Assembly (NCBI RefSeq): GCF_010894455.1
Contig: NZ_JAAIXY010000038.1
Location: forward strand, 1-47,149
Reading direction: 5' to 3'
Origin: Myxococcus eversor
GTDB taxonomy: Bacteria > Myxococcota > Myxococcia > Myxococcales > Myxococcaceae
DNA length: 47,149 bases
Below, piece by piece: positions 1-7,568 of the stretch. Every line of letters begins with the position of its first letter. Within the stretch, counting starts at the first letter, position 1. Under the pieces are notes generated by a model. The model made no database searches. It was given only the letters and a program-made list of their open reading frames with translations, and was not told where the DNA came from. A program made the position numbers and the translations under genes.

Positions 1-691
1 GCCACGTCCTGCACCGCCCCCACCCGGTCCAGGTGCGCCTGCACCCGCTGGTAGTCCCGCCACTGCGTCGCCAGCCGCACCACCGGCCCGCTCATCTGCC
101 GGGCAAACAGCGTCGCCGCGATGAGGGCCCCCACTGTCAGCTCCCCCCGCAGCACCGCTCGCGAGCCACCCACAACACCAGCGCGCTGCCCACCAAGTCC
201 AAGGTCTGCGAGATGCTCGCGCCAATCGCACCGTGCCTCGACGCCTTGAAACCATGTTGCAGCGATGGCGCCAGCAGTCGCTGCATGGTGCGCAGGAAGG
301 GCAGCTCCAGCGCGTGCGCCTTCAGGGACTCGAAGCCCTTGAACGAGTCCATCAGGTGCGTCTGGTACAGGTCGTGCTGCGACAAGTACGCCACTGTGTG
401 GTTCCTCACCCACCGGCCGGCCACCGCCGACACCAGCAGGTGCAGCGGCATCAACGCCAGCGAGAGCAAGGCCAGCGTGGGCGAGTACAGCGTCAAGACT
501 CCCGCCGTGCTCAACACCAGCGCCACGTCGATGGTGATGGCGATGGCGTTGTCCACGATGAAGCCTCGGATGAGGCTCACCTCCATGAAGCGGTTGAGGA
601 TGTCGCTCGTGGAGAAGCGCTGAAACAGCCCCGAGGCCCCATCCAGGATGCGCCGGTACAGCGTCTCCACCACGTCGCGCTCGATGCGAGT
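1..691 (-). pseudogene. ABC exporter (peptide/bacteriocin type), 5'-truncated and frameshifted
   Basis: The minus strand encodes the transmembrane domain of an ABC exporter of the HlyB / peptidase-containing type. Readable stretches include TRIERDVVETLYRRIL, FMEVSLIRGFIVDN, a 'DSFKGFESLKA' linker and, past a frameshift, GELTVGALIAATLFARQMSGP, which is the usual end of such a membrane domain. One base appears to be missing around 166-173, where the frame switches from LVLWV to GSRAVLRGELTVG. The N-terminal part is missing beyond about 691, where unrelated coding sequence begins. The ATPase domain would lie left of the window. Family recognition is from motif memory; the truncation and frameshift are read directly. 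Confidence 0.7.
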
Positions 692-1047
692 CGTACCGCA
701 TCGGCGAGGGGAGCCACATCATCGTGACCTCGGCGATGACGCCCGTGTCGGAGTGGGACACGATGGTGTACGCGGTGGTGACGTTCCGGCTGCCGCTGCC
801 GCGCTGGCTCCTGCGCGCCGTGCTGCCCGTGGCCATGCCGGTGGCGCTCCACATCTTCAACCAAGACGTGCGCATCCTGAAGACGCAGACGGAGTCCATC
901 CGGCGCTTCGGGACGGAGACGTACGCGTCCACCGAGATTGATGTCCTCGGCCCCGGCATCCTCCGCCTGCTGCGCGCCGCCGAGCAGGGCAAGCCCGGCG
1001 CCGTGGGCGACGCCGTGCACGAGACGCGGCTGAAGATGAAGAAATGA
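691..1047 (+). pseudogene. C-terminal fragment, probably Rieske-type ring-hydroxylating oxygenase
   Basis: An open frame ends at TGA 1045-1047 and reads back to about 694 with coding-like composition (YRIGEGSHIIVTSAMTPVSE ... HIFNQDVRILKTQTESIRRFG ... ASTEIDVLGPGILRLLRAAE). The pattern 'QD.RIL..QT..IRRFG....STE.DVLG..I.RLL' resembles the C-terminal end of Rieske oxygenase alpha-subunit-like proteins. No start codon, Rieske cluster or iron ligands are present, because the 5' end is cut at the junction with the ABC exporter. It is probably not expressed as a functional protein. The family call is tentative. Confidence 0.45.
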
Positions 1048-1303
1048 GCGCGGCTCGGGCGCCCAGCCACCACGTCGCGTCGACCCCTCCTGTCTGGATG
1101 CGCTGCCGCCCTGTCAAATCAGACAGGCCGAAGGGCCGCGCCGTCCTTGTGTCACTGAGGCGAAGCCCTGAGTCCAAACCGAGCCATCCCAATGATGAGG
1201 GTGTATTGCTCCCACGGACTGGCCGACCGAAAAGCACCTTGAAAGGGTACTACATCGTCCAATAGGGTCACTCGGAGTGAAGGCTGACATTTTGGAGATA
1301 CGC
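1048..1303. other. Intergenic region with small inverted repeat and weak promoter-like sequence
   Basis: No gene is seen here. CCTGTC (1110-1115) and GACAGG (1122-1127) form a 6-bp inverted repeat with a 6-nt spacer. TTGAAA sits upstream of the lipoprotein gene with a poor TAGGGT hexamer 18 nt after it, a possible weak promoter. Confidence 0.3.
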
Positions 1304-1789
1304 ATGAGATTCGTTTCCGCCGTGGTCCTGACGCTCTCTTTGATTGGGTGTGGTTCGCCGGAGCCCGTGCAGTCCGAGGATACCCAGTCACCGTCCACCC
1401 ACGAGGAGGTCGTGCTCGCGGAGGGTGCGTGCGATCAGTCAGAGGCAGACGGCACCGTGTCGGCGCAGGCCTGTGTCAAGCTTTGCTCCGGGGGCACCTT
1501 CGCGGGTCAATCCTGTATCATCGACGCCAGCTGCGGGAAGACGTGCTCGGGTGGCACCTTCGCGGGTCAGGGCTGTAACACCGACGCCAACTGTGGCAGG
1601 TCGTGCTCCGGAGGGCCCTCCGCGGGCCAGAGCTGCAGCATGGACGCCAACTGTGGCAAGACGTGCTCCGGGGGAACCTTCTCGGGTCTGAGCTGCAGCA
1701 CGAATGCCAACTGCCCCGGTGGGTTCTGCGTCTCGCACCTCTGCAATTCGCACGTCTGCAACTCACACCTCTGCGTGACCTACTGCTGA
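1304..1789 (+). CDS. Cys-rich tandem-repeat lipoprotein
   Basis: This gene encodes 161 residues. The start chosen is ATG 1304, which has GGAG 6 nt upstream and gives a clean lipoprotein signal: MRF, a hydrophobic stretch, then LIGC with the lipidated Cys at residue 16. After an acidic linker come four consecutive 20-residue units starting at Cys61, of the form CSGG(T/P)xxGxxCxxDAxCGKT. The tail has three 5-residue units C-(V/N)-S-H-(L/V), then CVTYC. With some 17 cysteines it is probably held by disulfides on the cell surface or in the periplasm. I do not recognise a family. It sits alone among gene remnants. The start and lipidation call are firm; the function is unknown. Confidence 0.8.
   Translation: MRFVSAVVLTLSLIGCGSPEPVQSEDTQSPSTHEEVVLAEGACDQSEADGTVSAQACVKLCSGGTFAGQSCIIDASCGKTCSGGTFAGQGCNTDANCGRSCSGGPSAGQSCSMDANCGKTCSGGTFSGLSCSTNANCPGGFCVSHLCNSHVCNSHLCVTYC
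1484..1723 (+). repeat. Four in-frame 60-bp tandem repeats within the lipoprotein gene
   Basis: Units are 1484-1543, 1544-1603, 1604-1663 and 1664-1723, each exactly 60 bp and each starting with the TGC of a Cys codon. Units share most bases (for example the block ACCTTCGCGGGTCA), while the last diverges at its 3' end. Exact 60-bp spacing would allow in-frame expansion or contraction. Confidence 0.9.
1727..1786 (+). repeat. 15-bp Cys-x-Ser-His tandem repeats at the lipoprotein C-terminus
   Basis: Three 15-bp units (1727-1741, 1742-1756, 1757-1771) encode CVSHL, CNSHV and CNSHL. A partial unit CVTY plus a final Cys follows immediately before the stop. Confidence 0.8.
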
Positions 1790-2009
1790 GTCACCCGATG
1801 TCGCCGCGCCGTGGCTCCGTTCACGGTGCGGCGGCATGGATGCCTCGGCGCGCGCGATACACAGCGCGCCGTTCCGGGGGCGGCGCTCGGCGGAGGCGGA
1901 AGTCCGCACGCCCCTGCGGGCCATGCCCTGCAAGTCCCGTCGAAGTCACGGACCCGCGGCCCATAGCGGTGTTCCTCACCGGGTGAAGATGGCGGTCGGA
2001 TGGTTCGTG

Positions 2010-2225
2010 CTACTTCGCGAGCTTCAGCTGGGCTTCCCAGCGTCTGCGCAAGGCGGCGCGGCGCTCGGGGTAGGGCGTGTCGAGAAAGCCCACGCTGAGC
2101 AGGCGCTCGGTCCTGAAGTAGCGGAAGTCGCGCCGCAGCTCACACCAGGCGATGAGCACGCGGACGCCCGTCACGTAGCCCACGAGGATGGGCCACACCG
2201 TGCGCTTGCTCGTGAGGCCCTCCGC
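2010..2225 (-). pseudogene. C-terminal remnant of a WYL-domain (YafY-type) transcription regulator
   Basis: The minus strand reads GLTSKRTVWPILVGYVTGV, then RVLIAWCELRRDFRYFRTER and PYPERRAALRRRWEAQLK to the stop. That pattern (VWP..LG...RVL.AWCE.R.DFR.FR..R) is the C-terminal end of the WYL ligand-binding domain of YafY-family HTH regulators. The HTH and the start of the WYL domain are missing. The frame runs into transposase-like sequence on the opposite strand at about 2226, so this is a broken gene. Confidence 0.6.
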
Positions 2226-2520
2226 TCACCCAAGAGAAGGCGGAGCCGGAGGAGAAGAGCTCGTCGTTTGCCGCGACGGTGGAGGAGCCGAAGAAGGAGT
2301 GCACGCCACGATTGGACTGGGCGGGGCTGCTACGCAGGACGTTCGCGCTGGACGTGTGGGCCTGCGTGAGGTGTGGCGGCAGGCCTCGGGTGCTGGCGTA
2401 CCTGACAGCTCCCCGTGGGGTGAGCGCCATTCTGGTGCACCTGGGACTGCCCTCTGGGCCTGCGAAGCGGGCCCCAGCACAGGACCCACCGCGGGTTGGC
2501 GTGGTGTTGAAACTCCAGCA
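2226..2520 (+). pseudogene. Transposase C-terminal fragment (IS91/IS801-like)
   Basis: An open frame reads EKAEPEEKSSS, then PRLDWAGLLRRTFALDVWAC, VRCGGRPRVLAYL and VSAILVHLGLPSGPAKRAPA. This matches the end of transposases of the IS91/IS801 type, with a C-x-x-C-G zinc knuckle and the 'AILEHLGLP' tail. The catalytic part is absent. The fragment begins exactly where the WYL remnant ends, which suggests the insertion broke that regulator before most of the element was lost. Confidence 0.55.
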
Positions 2521-2569
2521 GTCGCCCTGCTCCAGAAGCTCACGCCCCTGCTGCCCCCTTTGGCGGGCC

Positions 2570-2880
2570 GACGGCCACCCGAAGGTGACCCAGGTGCTGC
2601 TGAACAAGTGGATGAGCCGCATCCAGCGGCTGGCCGGGCTGAAGGTGACGGGAGGCATCCACATCCTCCGCCACACCTTCTGCTCCCGGCTGGCGATGGC
2701 AGGCGCTCCGGCGAAGGCCATCCAGGAGCTGGCCGGGCACCAGAACCTCTCCACCACCCAGCGCTACATGCACCTGAGCCCTGCGGCCAAGTCAGCAGCC
2801 ATCCGGATGCTGGAGGGGACGAAGCAGGACGCCCAAAACGGAAACGGGCTGGAAATCCGTGAGGATCTCCAGCCCGTCAA
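2570..2880 (+). pseudogene. C-terminal catalytic fragment of a tyrosine recombinase (integrase)
   Basis: The same open frame continues into integrase sequence: KVTGGIHILRHTFCSRLAMA, then AIQELAGHQNLSTTQRYMHL. This shows the HxLRH motif, the GH motif and the catalytic Tyr in RYMHLSP. Only about 90 residues of the catalytic domain remain; the N-terminal core-binding domain and the first catalytic Arg are gone. There is no native stop: the frame runs on through the tRNA terminator and into tRNA-Pro. It lies directly at the 3' end of that tRNA, the usual place for an integrase beside its attachment site. Confidence 0.65.
2844..2877 (-). terminator. Intrinsic terminator of tRNA-Pro
   Basis: On the minus strand a 15-bp stem (ACGGGCTGGAGATCC pairing with GGATTTCCAGCCCGT, one mismatch) closes a 4-nt loop and is followed by TTTCCGTTTT. 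It lies 10 nt past the tRNA 3' end. Confidence 0.8.
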
Positions 2881-2887
2881 TGAATCA

Positions 2888-2964
2888 TGGTCGGGGAGAC
2901 AGGATTTGAACCTGCGACCCCTTGGTCCCGAACCAAGTGCTCTACCAGGCTGAGCCACTCCCCG
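2888..2964 (-). tRNA. tRNA-Pro (anticodon CGG)
   Basis: This is a 77-nt cloverleaf on the minus strand. The acceptor stem CGGGGAG pairs with CTCCCCG and a genomically encoded ACCA end follows. The anticodon stem CTTGG/CCAAG encloses the loop TTCGGGA, giving anticodon CGG for CCG codons. The T loop GTTCAAATC is standard. The gene has its own promoter upstream and a terminator downstream. Its 3' half is the likely historic attachment site for the adjacent integrase remnant. Confidence 0.95.
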
Positions 2965-3016
2965 ATATGTCCGTCCGCCGGTGGGTCTTCTTCGGGACCG
3001 GCGAAAAGTGCGGGCG

Positions 3017-3045
3017 GTAATACCCGTGCCCCTCGGCTGAGTCAA
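3017..3045 (-). promoter_or_regulatory. Sigma-70-type promoter of tRNA-Pro
   Basis: On the minus strand TTGACT (3040-3045) and TATTAC (3017-3022) are spaced 17 nt apart. Transcription would start about 45 nt before the tRNA 5' end. Confidence 0.75.
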
Positions 3046-3158
3046 CGTCCTCGGATCACCTTTTCGTTCCCAGCTCCCTCGCCTGCCCCCTCCACGAGTC
3101 CCTGAAGACCCTCAATCGCCCTTTCTCCTACCCACCCCCCTTTAAAACTCCCCGACAT

Positions 3159-3179
3159 TCCGGTACTTCCGGATATATT
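3159..3179 (+). promoter_or_regulatory. Inverted repeat beside an AT-rich -10-like hexamer upstream of the receiver gene
   Basis: TCCGG (3159-3163) and CCGGA (3169-3173) form an inverted repeat with a 5-nt spacer, directly followed by TATATT (3174-3179). This is a possible regulated promoter of the downstream receiver gene. No good -35 is visible. Confidence 0.35.
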
Positions 3180-3213
3180 CACTGATTCTCCGGGCCGAAA
3201 AAGGCAGTGGGCC

Positions 3214-3612
3214 GTGCAGGCCGATACGAAAATGTCACCCGTCGTCCTCATCTCCGATGATGAACCGCTCATCGTGTCGGCCCTCGCCCGGGAGGCGAAG
3301 CGGTCCGGCTTGACGTGCATCTCGGACACGACGTCGGAGCGCGTGCTGGAGCTGGCCCGCCTCCACCGCCCCGCCGTCATCATCCTGGACATCAACCAGC
3401 ACCAGGACGGCCGGGACTTGCTCGCCCAGCTCAAGCAGGACCCCGCCACGCGCGAGTGCAAGGTCATCATCCTCAGCGGCGTCGAGGACCAGTTCACCCG
3501 TCACGTCTGCTTCGAGCTCGGCGCCGACGACTACGAGGTGAAGCCCTTCGACCCCACCTTCATGACCCGCGTCGCCCGGCTCGCCACCACCGTCGCTCGC
3601 ACCCGCGCCTGA
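3214..3612 (+). CDS. Stand-alone response-regulator receiver protein
   Basis: This 132-residue protein consists of a single CheY-like receiver domain with no output domain. The acidic pocket is SDDEP (residues 14-18), the phospho-acceptor is Asp59 in IILDINQ, the conserved Ser is in ILSG (about 89), and the Lys is in VKPFD (about 110). All key residues are present, so it should be phosphorylatable. GTG 3214 has AAGG 9 nt upstream; ATG 3232, giving MSPVVLISDDEP, is an equally plausible start without a clear ribosome site. No partner kinase is adjacent, so it probably takes phosphate from an orphan kinase. It converges with rpe, with a 1-nt gap. Confidence 0.85.
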   Translation: MQADTKMSPVVLISDDEPLIVSALAREAKRSGLTCISDTTSERVLELARLHRPAVIILDINQHQDGRDLLAQLKQDPATRECKVIILSGVEDQFTRHVCFELGADDYEVKPFDPTFMTRVARLATTVARTRA

Positions 3613-3613
3613 G

Positions 3614-4270
3614 TCACGGCCGCAGCGAACGGATGGCCGCGGCCCTGTCCTTCGCCCCGAAGACGTAGCTACCCGCCACCAGCACCGTCGCCCCCGCCAC
3701 CACCACGCGCTTCGCCGTGTCGGCGTTGATGCCCCCGTCCACCTCGATATCCGTGTCCAGCCCGCGCGCGTCGAACATCGCTCGCAGCCGGCGCACCTTG
3801 TCCACCGTCGCCTCGATGAAGCCCTGCCCGCCAAACCCCGGGTTCACGCTCATCAGCAACACCATGTCCACGTCCCCCAGCACCTCTTCGATGGAGGACA
3901 GCGGCGTGCTCGGGTTCAACACCACCGACGCCTTCGCCCCCGCGTGACGAATCTGTTGCAGGGTCCGGTGCAGATGGGGGCTCGCCTCCACGTGCACCGT
4001 CAGCACGTCCGCCCCCGCCTTCACGAAGGACTCCACGTACTTCTCCGGCTCCACAATCATCAGGTGCACGTCCAACGGCTTCGTGGCCGCTCGCTTGATG
4101 GCCTCGACCACCACCGGCCCTATCGTGATGTTCGGCACGAACCGCCCATCCATCACATCCACGTGAATCAAGTCCGCCCCCGCGGCTTCAATGTCGCGGA
4201 CCTCCTCGGCCAGACGACCGAAGTCAGAGGACAGCAGCGAGGGGGAAATCCGAACAGGGCGGCGGCTCAT
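3614..4270 (-). CDS. rpe: Ribulose-phosphate 3-epimerase
   Basis: This 218-residue TIM-barrel enzyme interconverts ribulose 5-phosphate and xylulose 5-phosphate in the pentose phosphate pathway. Family signatures are clear: ISPSLLSSDFGRL at the N-terminus, HVDVMDGRFVPNITIGP (metal-binding His and catalytic Asp), LDVHLMI, MSVNPGFGGQ, and IEVDGGIN near the C-terminus. The length matches the family. The start is ATG 4270. It stands alone on the minus strand, convergent with the receiver gene. Confidence 0.95.
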   Translation of the reverse strand: MSRRPVRISPSLLSSDFGRLAEEVRDIEAAGADLIHVDVMDGRFVPNITIGPVVVEAIKRAATKPLDVHLMIVEPEKYVESFVKAGADVLTVHVEASPHLHRTLQQIRHAGAKASVVLNPSTPLSSIEEVLGDVDMVLLMSVNPGFGGQGFIEATVDKVRRLRAMFDARGLDTDIEVDGGINADTAKRVVVAGATVLVAGSYVFGAKDRAAAIRSLRP

Positions 4271-4440
4271 GGGGGCGCTACTTACCCGCTTCCCACCCTC
4301 TCCGGCACGGGCTGAATTCCCGGACGTCCACTCGAAAGCAGGAAACCGAGCAGGTCGGGGCTGAAGGCAGTCACCTGGCTGGGCATGTTACAACCCCGAC
4401 GTCCTGCACGGCCGCAGGCCATGTCGCCCGGAGCCGCCCG

Positions 4441-5964
4441 GTGCTCTCACGCTCTCCCGCCGTTCCGCAGCCACTCCCCGACCTCAATCGCCGACTGGCG
4501 AAGCTCACGTCCATCCTGGACGTCGCCAAGGCCATGAGCGCCGAGCGGGACCTGGACCTGCTGCTCCCGCTCATCCTCTTCGAGGCCACCAAAGTGGTGG
4601 AGGCGGACCGCTGCTCGCTCTTCATCCTGGACCGCGAGACGAACGAGCTGTGGAGCAAGGTGGCCCAGGGCTCGAAGAGCGAAATCCGCCTCCCCGTGGG
4701 CAGCGGCATCGCGGGACAGGTCGCCCACACCGGCGCCATCATCAACATCCCAGACGCCTACGCGGACACCCGCTTCAACCGCTCGTTCGACGTCTCCAGC
4801 GGCTACCAGACGAAGACCATCCTCTGCGTCCCCATGCGTGACGCGAATGGCGAAGTGACGGGCGTCATCCAGGCCCTCAACAAGCTCGATGGCCAGGGCT
4901 TCAACTCCGAGGACGAGGAGCTGCTGCTCGCCCTGGGGGCCCAGGCCGCCGGCGCGATTGAGAACGCCCTGCTGCACGAGGAGATCAACCGCCTCTTCGA
5001 AGGCTTCGTCTCCGCCTCGGTCGTCGCCATCGAAGCTCGCGACCCCACGACGGCGGGACATTCCGGCCGCGTCGCGGACCTCACCGTGTCCCTGGCGCAG
5101 GCCCTGGAGCACCTGTCCACCGGCCCCTATGCCCGGACGCACTTCTCCTCCACGGAGATTCAGGAGATTCGCTACGCCTCGCTGCTCCATGACTTCGGCA
5201 AGGTGGGCGTTCGGGAGAACGTGCTCGTCAAGGCGGAGAAGCTCTACCCCTATGAGCTCGACGGACTTCGCGCCCGCTTCCAGCTCGCTCGCAAGGACCT
5301 CCAGCTCCAGAGCTACCGCCGCCGCTTCGAGGCCGTGAAGCACCGGGGCGACAAGCACCTGGCGGAAATCGAGGCCGAGGAGACCGAGCGGCTCGGCACC
5401 GAGCTGAAGCACCTGCACGAGGTGTTCGACTTCGTGCTCACCTGCAACCGGCCCACGGTGCTCGCCCAGGGTGGCTTCGAGCGCCTGCACGAGCTGGGGC
5501 ACCTCCAGTTCGAGGATGCCGACGGGGCCTCGCAGCCGTTGCTCCTGCCTCGTGAAATCCAGTCGCTCTCCATCACCCGCGGCACCCTCTCCTCCGAGGA
5601 GCGCCGCGAAATCGAGAGCCACGTCGAGCACACCTACCGCTTCCTCACCCAGATTCCGTGGACGCGCGCCCTGCGCCGCGTGCCCGAAATCGCCTACGCG
5701 CATCACGAGAAGCTCGACGGCACCGGCTACCCGCGCGCCATCCCCGAGCGCACCATCCCCGTGCAGTCGCGGATGATGTCCATCTCCGACATCTACGACG
5801 CGCTCACCGCCAGCGACCGGCCCTACAAGAAGGCCGTGCCCCACACCCTCGCGCTCGACATCCTCAAGCGCGAGGCCGACAACGGGCAGCTCGACAAGGA
5901 GCTGTTCCACATCTTCGTCGACGCGGAGATTCCCCGCCGCGCGCTGGCCCACCCGCCGAAGTAG
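4441..5964 (+). CDS. GAF and HD-GYP domain protein, predicted cyclic-di-GMP phosphodiesterase
   Basis: This 507-residue cytoplasmic protein has a GAF sensor domain at about 40-185 (FEATKVVEADRCSLFILD ... GSGIAGQVAHTG ... GVIQALNKLDG). An HD-GYP phosphodiesterase domain follows. The HD pair is in LLHDFGKVG (about 250) and the GYP motif in HHEKLDGTGYP (about 425-431), so the metal ligands needed for cyclic-di-GMP hydrolysis look intact. Between them lies an unusually long, charged, probably helical insertion (about 262-400). The start is GTG 4441, since the ATG 20 nt upstream is out of frame. No Shine-Dalgarno is obvious. The function is known for the family; the specific signal is unknown. Confidence 0.88.
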   Translation: MLSRSPAVPQPLPDLNRRLAKLTSILDVAKAMSAERDLDLLLPLILFEATKVVEADRCSLFILDRETNELWSKVAQGSKSEIRLPVGSGIAGQVAHTGAIINIPDAYADTRFNRSFDVSSGYQTKTILCVPMRDANGEVTGVIQALNKLDGQGFNSEDEELLLALGAQAAGAIENALLHEEINRLFEGFVSASVVAIEARDPTTAGHSGRVADLTVSLAQALEHLSTGPYARTHFSSTEIQEIRYASLLHDFGKVGVRENVLVKAEKLYPYELDGLRARFQLARKDLQLQSYRRRFEAVKHRGDKHLAEIEAEETERLGTELKHLHEVFDFVLTCNRPTVLAQGGFERLHELGHLQFEDADGASQPLLLPREIQSLSITRGTLSSEERREIESHVEHTYRFLTQIPWTRALRRVPEIAYAHHEKLDGTGYPRAIPERTIPVQSRMMSISDIYDALTASDRPYKKAVPHTLALDILKREADNGQLDKELFHIFVDAEIPRRALAHPPK

Positions 5965-5982
5965 CAGACCCATGAAGCACGA

Positions 5983-6011
5983 AGGGGAAGCCCCGACCAC
6001 GGGCCTCCCCT
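5983..6011. terminator. Bidirectional terminator-like hairpin between convergent genes
   Basis: AGGGGAAGCCC (5983-5993) pairs with GGGCCTCCCCT (6001-6011) with one mismatch. It sits between the 3' ends of the HD-GYP gene and pyk. There is no clear T run. Confidence 0.5.
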
Positions 6012-6036
6012 CGCGGTGCCGCGATTCGACTCCGGC

Positions 6037-7467
6037 TCAGCCTTCGATGGTGTGCAGCCGCAGGCTGTTGATCTTCCCGGGCTGTCCCACCGGCGCGCCG
6101 TACACGATGACGATGCGGTCGCCCTTGCGACCCAGGCCCCGCGCCACCAGTTCCTCACCCACGCGGCGCACCATCGCCTCGGTGTCCTGGATGGGCTCCA
6201 GCACTCGCGGCACCACGCCCCACAGGAGCGCCAGCCGACGACGGACCTCCTGGTTCGGGCTGAAGGCCACAATCGGTACCGACGGCCGGTAGTGCGACAA
6301 CAACCGCGCCGTCACGCCCGACAGCGTGAAGGCCGCAATCAGCGACGCGCCACTCGCCTTCGCCGCCTCGCACGCCACGCGCGCAATCACATCCGGGAAG
6401 TGCGCGGGCAAACCCAGCGGCGCGTCGATGTTGCGCAACACCGGCTGCACCCGCTGCGACGACTCCGCCGCCAGGATGATGCGCTCCATCATCTGCACGG
6501 ACTCGATGGGGAACTTGCCGCTCGCCGTCTCGCCCGAGAGCATCACCGCGTCCGCGCCGTCGAACACCGCGTTGGCCACGTCGCTCGCCTCGGCGCGCGT
6601 GGGCCGCGGGTTGTCGATCATCGAGTTCAACATCTGCGTCGCCACGATGACCGGCAGGCCTCGCAGGTTCGAACGCCGGATGATGTCCTTCTGCACGGCC
6701 GGGACTTCCTCGGGCGGAATCTCCACGCCCAAGTCGCCACGCGCCACCATGACGCCGTCTGTCTTGTCCAGGATGGCGTCCAGCCGGGCAATCGCCTCCG
6801 GCTTCTCCAGCTTCGCGATGATGGGCACCGTCCGGCCCACCTCCGCCATCGCCTGCCTCGCCGCGTCCAGGTCCGACGGCTGCCGGACGAAGGACAGCGC
6901 GATGAAGTCCACGCCCGCCTTGATTCCGAAGACGAGGTCCTCCCGGTCCTTCGGCGTCAGCGCATCCGCGCGCACCGCGACACCCGGCAGGTTGATGCCC
7001 TTGTTGTTCTTCAGCGCACCGCCGTGGATGACCTGCGTCTTGATGAGCTTCTGCTTGTCCGTGTGGAGGACCTTCAGCTCCAGCAAGCCGTCGTCCAGGA
7101 GGATGCGGTCGCCCGGATTCACGTCCGCCGCCAGGAACGGGTACGTGGTGGACACGATTTCGTCCGTGCCCGGCACCGTCTCGTCCGTGGTGATGTGGAA
7201 GATGCCGCCTTCCTTCAAGTCCGTGCTGCCCTTGGTGAAGCGGCCCGTGCGAATCTTCGGGCCCTGCAAGTCACCGAGGATGCCCACCGCCTTGCGCACC
7301 TTCAGCGAGGCCGCGCGCAGCTTGGCGATGTTCTCCGCGTGCTGCTCGTGGCTGCCGTGCGAGAAGTTCAATCTCGCGACGTCCATGCCGTTCTCCAGCA
7401 GCGCCTCCAACATCTCCTGGCTCTGACTCGCGGGCCCGAGGGTGCAGACAATCTTCGCTCGTCGCAT
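6037..7467 (-). CDS. pyk: Pyruvate kinase
   Basis: This 476-residue enzyme catalyses the last ATP-forming step of glycolysis (phosphoenolpyruvate to pyruvate). It opens with the standard KIVCTLGPAS and shows ARLNFSHG, GDLQGPKIRTG, the active-site Lys in IIAKLEKPEA, and the family signature MVARGDLGVEIP. It then shows ATQMLNSMI and LSGETASGKFP before the C-terminal allosteric domain. The length is typical. ATG 7467 lacks a strong ribosome site. It follows the SprT-like gene on the same strand after about 100 bp. Confidence 0.96.
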   Translation of the reverse strand: MRRAKIVCTLGPASQSQEMLEALLENGMDVARLNFSHGSHEQHAENIAKLRAASLKVRKAVGILGDLQGPKIRTGRFTKGSTDLKEGGIFHITTDETVPGTDEIVSTTYPFLAADVNPGDRILLDDGLLELKVLHTDKQKLIKTQVIHGGALKNNKGINLPGVAVRADALTPKDREDLVFGIKAGVDFIALSFVRQPSDLDAARQAMAEVGRTVPIIAKLEKPEAIARLDAILDKTDGVMVARGDLGVEIPPEEVPAVQKDIIRRSNLRGLPVIVATQMLNSMIDNPRPTRAEASDVANAVFDGADAVMLSGETASGKFPIESVQMMERIILAAESSQRVQPVLRNIDAPLGLPAHFPDVIARVACEAAKASGASLIAAFTLSGVTARLLSHYRPSVPIVAFSPNQEVRRRLALLWGVVPRVLEPIQDTEAMVRRVGEELVARGLGRKGDRIVIVYGAPVGQPGKINSLRLHTIEG

Positions 7468-7568
7468 ATGGCTCGGGAGGATGGGTGGCCCTCACGAACG
7501 CGTCAAGCACGCACCACGCGTCGCTTCGCTCGGTAAAACGGTAAATGAGCCACCGAGCAACGGAGCCA

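Noticed and set aside
1484..1723. Direct repeats in the lipoprotein gene considered as a CRISPR-like array
   Set aside because: Repeats are contiguous 60-bp units without spacers and in frame with a Cys-rich protein.
2279..2953. One continuous 224-residue protein joining transposase, integrase and tRNA sequence
   Set aside because: The two halves match different families, the frame runs through the tRNA terminator and the tRNA itself, and it is best read as fused remnants.
4447..6000. A 517-codon minus-strand frame opposite the HD-GYP gene
   Set aside because: Mirror of the real gene; Val/Glu/Leu-rich without motifs.
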